In this document: positions 63,670-64,000 of the stretch, piece by piece
How positions within the stretch are numbered: the stretch's first letter is position 1
Layout: each line of letters opens with the position of its first letter
Source: an uncultured Lachnospiraceae bacterium
GTDB taxonomy: Bacteria > Bacillota > Clostridia > Lachnospirales > Lachnospiraceae
Length of the DNA: 64,000 nt
NCBI GenBank assembly: GCA_902783375.1
Contig: CACZQN010000006.1
Coordinates: 62,001-126,000 of the forward strand
Reading direction: 5' to 3'
The notes under the pieces: model-generated
Databases searched by the model: none
The model's input: the letters and a program-made list of their open reading frames with translations, nothing else
Told to the model about the DNA's origin: nothing
Program-made: the position numbers and the translations under genes

Positions 63670-64000
63670 CTAGATCACAGTGAAGGTCAGCAGTTTCCTG
63701 ATCTTCTGCTCGATCTCTCTGATCTTCTCCTTCCGGAATGCGCGCTCTTTCTGCAGGAAACAGAGAATGTCTGTATACTCACTGAGCGCCTCCCGGCTTC
63801 TGCCAAGCTGCGTCAGGATATCTGCCCGCTGTTCGCGCAGATCCAGCACATAGACATGCCCTTCTTCCCGCCATTTCCTGGCATAATCGAGCATCGCATC
63901 TGCCTTCTGCCCGGCTGCTTCAAAGTCTCCGCAGGCTGTCAGCAGTTCGAGTTCCAGGCGGTCAAATTCGGTCCGGGCAAAGGTCTCCGTTCCGATCCGG
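63670..64000 (-). CDS. Helical (TPR-like) protein, N-terminus outside window
   Basis: 110 codons are visible and the frame remains open to the right edge, so the ATG at 63894 is internal. The sequence is a series of amphipathic helices: TEFDRLELELLTACGDFEAA, then REQRADILTQLGRSREALSEY and a Lys/Glu-rich end. The helix-turn-helix pairing resembles tetratricopeptide repeats used as protein-interaction surfaces. It may belong to a larger regulator. Role unknown. Confidence 0.7.
   Translation of the reverse strand, partial: RIGTETFARTEFDRLELELLTACGDFEAAGQKADAMLDYARKWREEGHVYVLDLREQRADILTQLGRSREALSEYTDILCFLQKERAFRKEKIREIEQKIRKLLTFTVI

Overview
The window looks like chromosome from an anaerobic, moderately GC-rich member of the Clostridia, most like Lachnospiraceae. 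The sequence grounds for this are a HrcA-type CIRCE operator on groESL, a T-box leader on tyrS, strong AGGAGG ribosome binding sites, near-consensus sigma-A promoters, an NADH-linked electron-bifurcating [FeFe] hydrogenase cluster, and several lipoproteins with Thr/Pro/Ala-rich linkers. No rRNA, tRNA, prophage, insertion sequence or CRISPR array was found. The genus is inference.

Layout. 1-10.9 kb is housekeeping: a truncated membrane protein, a flavodoxin-fold oxidoreductase, a repeat-rich 1 kb intergenic stretch, groES-groEL, a YihY/BrkB membrane protein, NADP-isocitrate dehydrogenase, a HAD phosphatase coupled to a MATE exporter, and T-box-tyrS. 10.9-20.7 kb holds cell-envelope and stress genes: an ECF sigma factor carrying its own membrane anchor and extracytoplasmic domain, coupled to a C39-type peptidase; a large lipoprotein; a secreted protein; clpB; a ribbon-helix-helix protein; and a DUF1622 protein. 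20.8-30.3 kb holds a ferredoxin-type aldo/keto reductase and then a ten-gene operon. That operon reads hydC, DRTGG, HATPase, putative sensory [FeFe] hydrogenase, DRTGG, PHP, HATPase, 2Fe-2S protein, hydB, hydA.

30.5-41.5 kb is a signalling and glycan block. A GT4 glycosyltransferase and a GH2 beta-galactosidase-like enzyme lie in one operon with a 7TM protein whose kinase region has Tyr where the phospho-accepting His should be, a real HisKA_3 kinase, and a NarL-type regulator. Next to it is a second unit: a receiver-like protein with Glu in place of the phospho-Asp, followed by a 1022-residue leucine-rich-repeat lipoprotein. The promoters of the two units share a 13-bp sequence.

41.6-50.7 kb is a five-gene Opp-type ABC importer divergent from a GH2 beta-mannosidase, which suggests (inference) import of a mannoside or other oligosaccharide. 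50.7-59.2 kb is the most unusual block: a tightly overlapping operon encoding a zinc-ribbon/Ser-Thr kinase/TM/extracellular LRR receptor, an FHA-domain ABC ATPase, its ABC-2 permease, and a double-receiver hybrid histidine kinase. 59.2-64 kb has a short UvrA-type ATPase, a metallophosphoesterase, a SIMPL-domain protein, a 33-residue small protein, and a truncated helical protein.

Annotated starts were chosen by ribosome binding sites, so many are shorter than the longest open frame. All promoters, operators and terminators are predictions by eye.
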